Source of the DNA: an uncultured Cardiobacterium sp.
GTDB taxonomy: Bacteria; Pseudomonadota; Gammaproteobacteria; Cardiobacteriales; Cardiobacteriaceae
DNA: 6,057 bases
Assembly (NCBI RefSeq): GCF_938028825.1
Contig: NZ_CALIZP010000004.1
Span: forward strand, 1 to 6,057
Direction of reading: 5' to 3'
Shown here: piece after piece, positions 5,538-6,057 of the stretch
Position numbering within the stretch: the stretch's first letter is position 1
Layout of the letters: each line of letters opens with the position of its first letter
Notes under the pieces: model-generated
Database searches by the model: none
Told to the model about the DNA's origin: nothing
Seen by the model: the letters and a program-made list of their open reading frames with translations, nothing else
Program-made: the position numbers and the translations under genes

Positions 5538-6057
5538 CGAGAGTAAAAGACCAGAACAGCAGGGCATTCACATCGGTCAACCGCCATTGTTTCCTCAACC
5601 GCATGATCCATGCCCACATCTTCTCTATCGGGTTGAAATCCGGGCTATAGGGTGGAAGCCACAGCACCGCCACAGCACCGTATGCCCCTCAGCCTGCAAC
5701 GCATCAAGCGTGTCCTGCCGCTTGTGGAAGGAGGCGTTATCCATCACGATCACGCTGCAGGCAGGCAGCTCCGGCAGCAGTATTTCTGTCGCCCATGTGT
5801 GGAAAACATCGCTGTCTATGCTGCAATCAAAAGCAGTGAAAGCAAATGGCACCGTGCCACACAGGGCACCGATAACGTTGTTTGTGCCTTGCTCCATCCG
5901 GATACCCCTGTGCATTTTTGCCCGCGTGGTGCATAGACGTAAGGACGGGAGATGTCTTTTTTGAAGCCGCTTCCATCATATAAACAAATGGATGCAGGCG
6001 TGCTTCATAGACACTTTTTACTTCGAGGAATTCATGGCGTTTTTCTTCGTCTGCCTT
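5524..6057 (-). pseudogene. decayed IS630-family transposase (3' part, three frameshifts)
   Basis: Joined across frames, the minus strand encodes the catalytic DDE part of an IS630-family transposase. Segments in order: KADEEKRHEFLEVKSVYEAR and HPFVYM (from 6057 to about 5977); DGSGFKKDISRPYVYAPRGQ and KCTG (to about 5906); NNVIGALCGTVPFAFTAFDC through VIVMDNASFHKRQDTLDAL and HTVLW (to about 5680); then LPPYSPDFNPIEKMWAWIMR to the stop at 5526-5524. The three catalytic acids can be placed: Asp of the YMD block, Asp of VMDNASFH and Glu of NPIEKMW. The frame breaks near 5973-5977 (one base missing), at the G-run 5905-5908 (one base missing) and at an exact 11-bp tandem duplication at 5658-5679. 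The residue after the first Asp is Gly where the family usually has Glu. The N-terminal DNA-binding part lies past the right edge. Three frame breaks make activity very unlikely. The 3' end overlaps the ankyrin gene by 14 nt. Confidence 0.88.
5658..5679. repeat. exact 11-bp tandem duplication inside the transposase
   Basis: GCCACAGCACC occurs twice in direct succession (5658-5668 and 5669-5679). Removing one copy restores the reading frame from HTVLW directly into LPPYSPDFNPIEKMW, the conserved IS630 block that carries the catalytic Glu. With both copies the frame reads into a stop at 5627-5625. Confidence 0.95.

Noticed and set aside
5587..5964. 125-codon plus-strand frame opposite the transposase
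   Set aside because: The minus strand shows clear IS630 catalytic blocks in the same region; the plus-strand product has no recognisable features.
1..6057. CRISPR arrays, tRNA or rRNA genes
   Set aside because: No regularly spaced direct repeats and no tRNA- or rRNA-like sequence were seen on either strand.

Overview
The window looks like chromosomal DNA from a GC-rich gammaproteobacterium. The RsxA/B/C proteins are of the gammaproteobacterial type (RsxA is 192 aa against 193 in E. coli, and RsxC carries the long Ala/Arg-rich tail). Rsx genes together with an IS630-family remnant would suit a Cardiobacteriaceae-like genome, but that placement is a guess from recall and no search was run.

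Layout. Positions 1-2834 (minus strand) hold rsxA-rsxB-rsxC, the start of an Rsx/Rnf electron-transport operon. The genes are tightly packed (a 3-nt gap, then an ATGA overlap), and rsxC runs off the left edge of the window. Positions 2835-2997 are a divergent promoter region with a perfect TATAAT facing right. Positions 2998-4407 (plus strand) are a two-gene operon: a four-helix DUF350 membrane protein (YjfL-like), then an SPFH-domain protein with a glycine-rich segment and a C-terminal SHOCT domain. A strong GC-rich hairpin at 4415-4438 ends this operon. Positions 4608-5537 (plus) encode a secreted or periplasmic ankyrin-repeat protein. Positions 5524-6057 (minus) are the 3' part of a decayed IS630-family transposase that runs off the right edge.

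How the parts relate. RsxA (membrane), RsxB (Fe-S carrier) and RsxC (NADH/FMN/Fe-S) are subunits of one complex; the remaining subunits (D, G, E) would be expected past the left edge. The DUF350 and SPFH proteins probably act together at the inner membrane, as in the PspA/SPFH/DUF350 envelope-stress neighbourhoods known from other bacteria, although no PspA-like gene is present here. The ankyrin gene and the insertion-sequence remnant form an accessory segment. The transposase reading frame ends inside the 3' end of the ankyrin gene, and a TATAGT sequence resembling an element terminus coincides with ankyrin codon 302, so the last 8 ankyrin residues may be encoded by the insertion sequence.

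The most interesting points are the IS-derived ankyrin C-terminus, the exact 11-bp tandem duplication and two other frameshifts in the transposase, and the minimal DUF350-SPFH-SHOCT operon. I found no RNA genes, CRISPR array or clearly novel multi-gene system.
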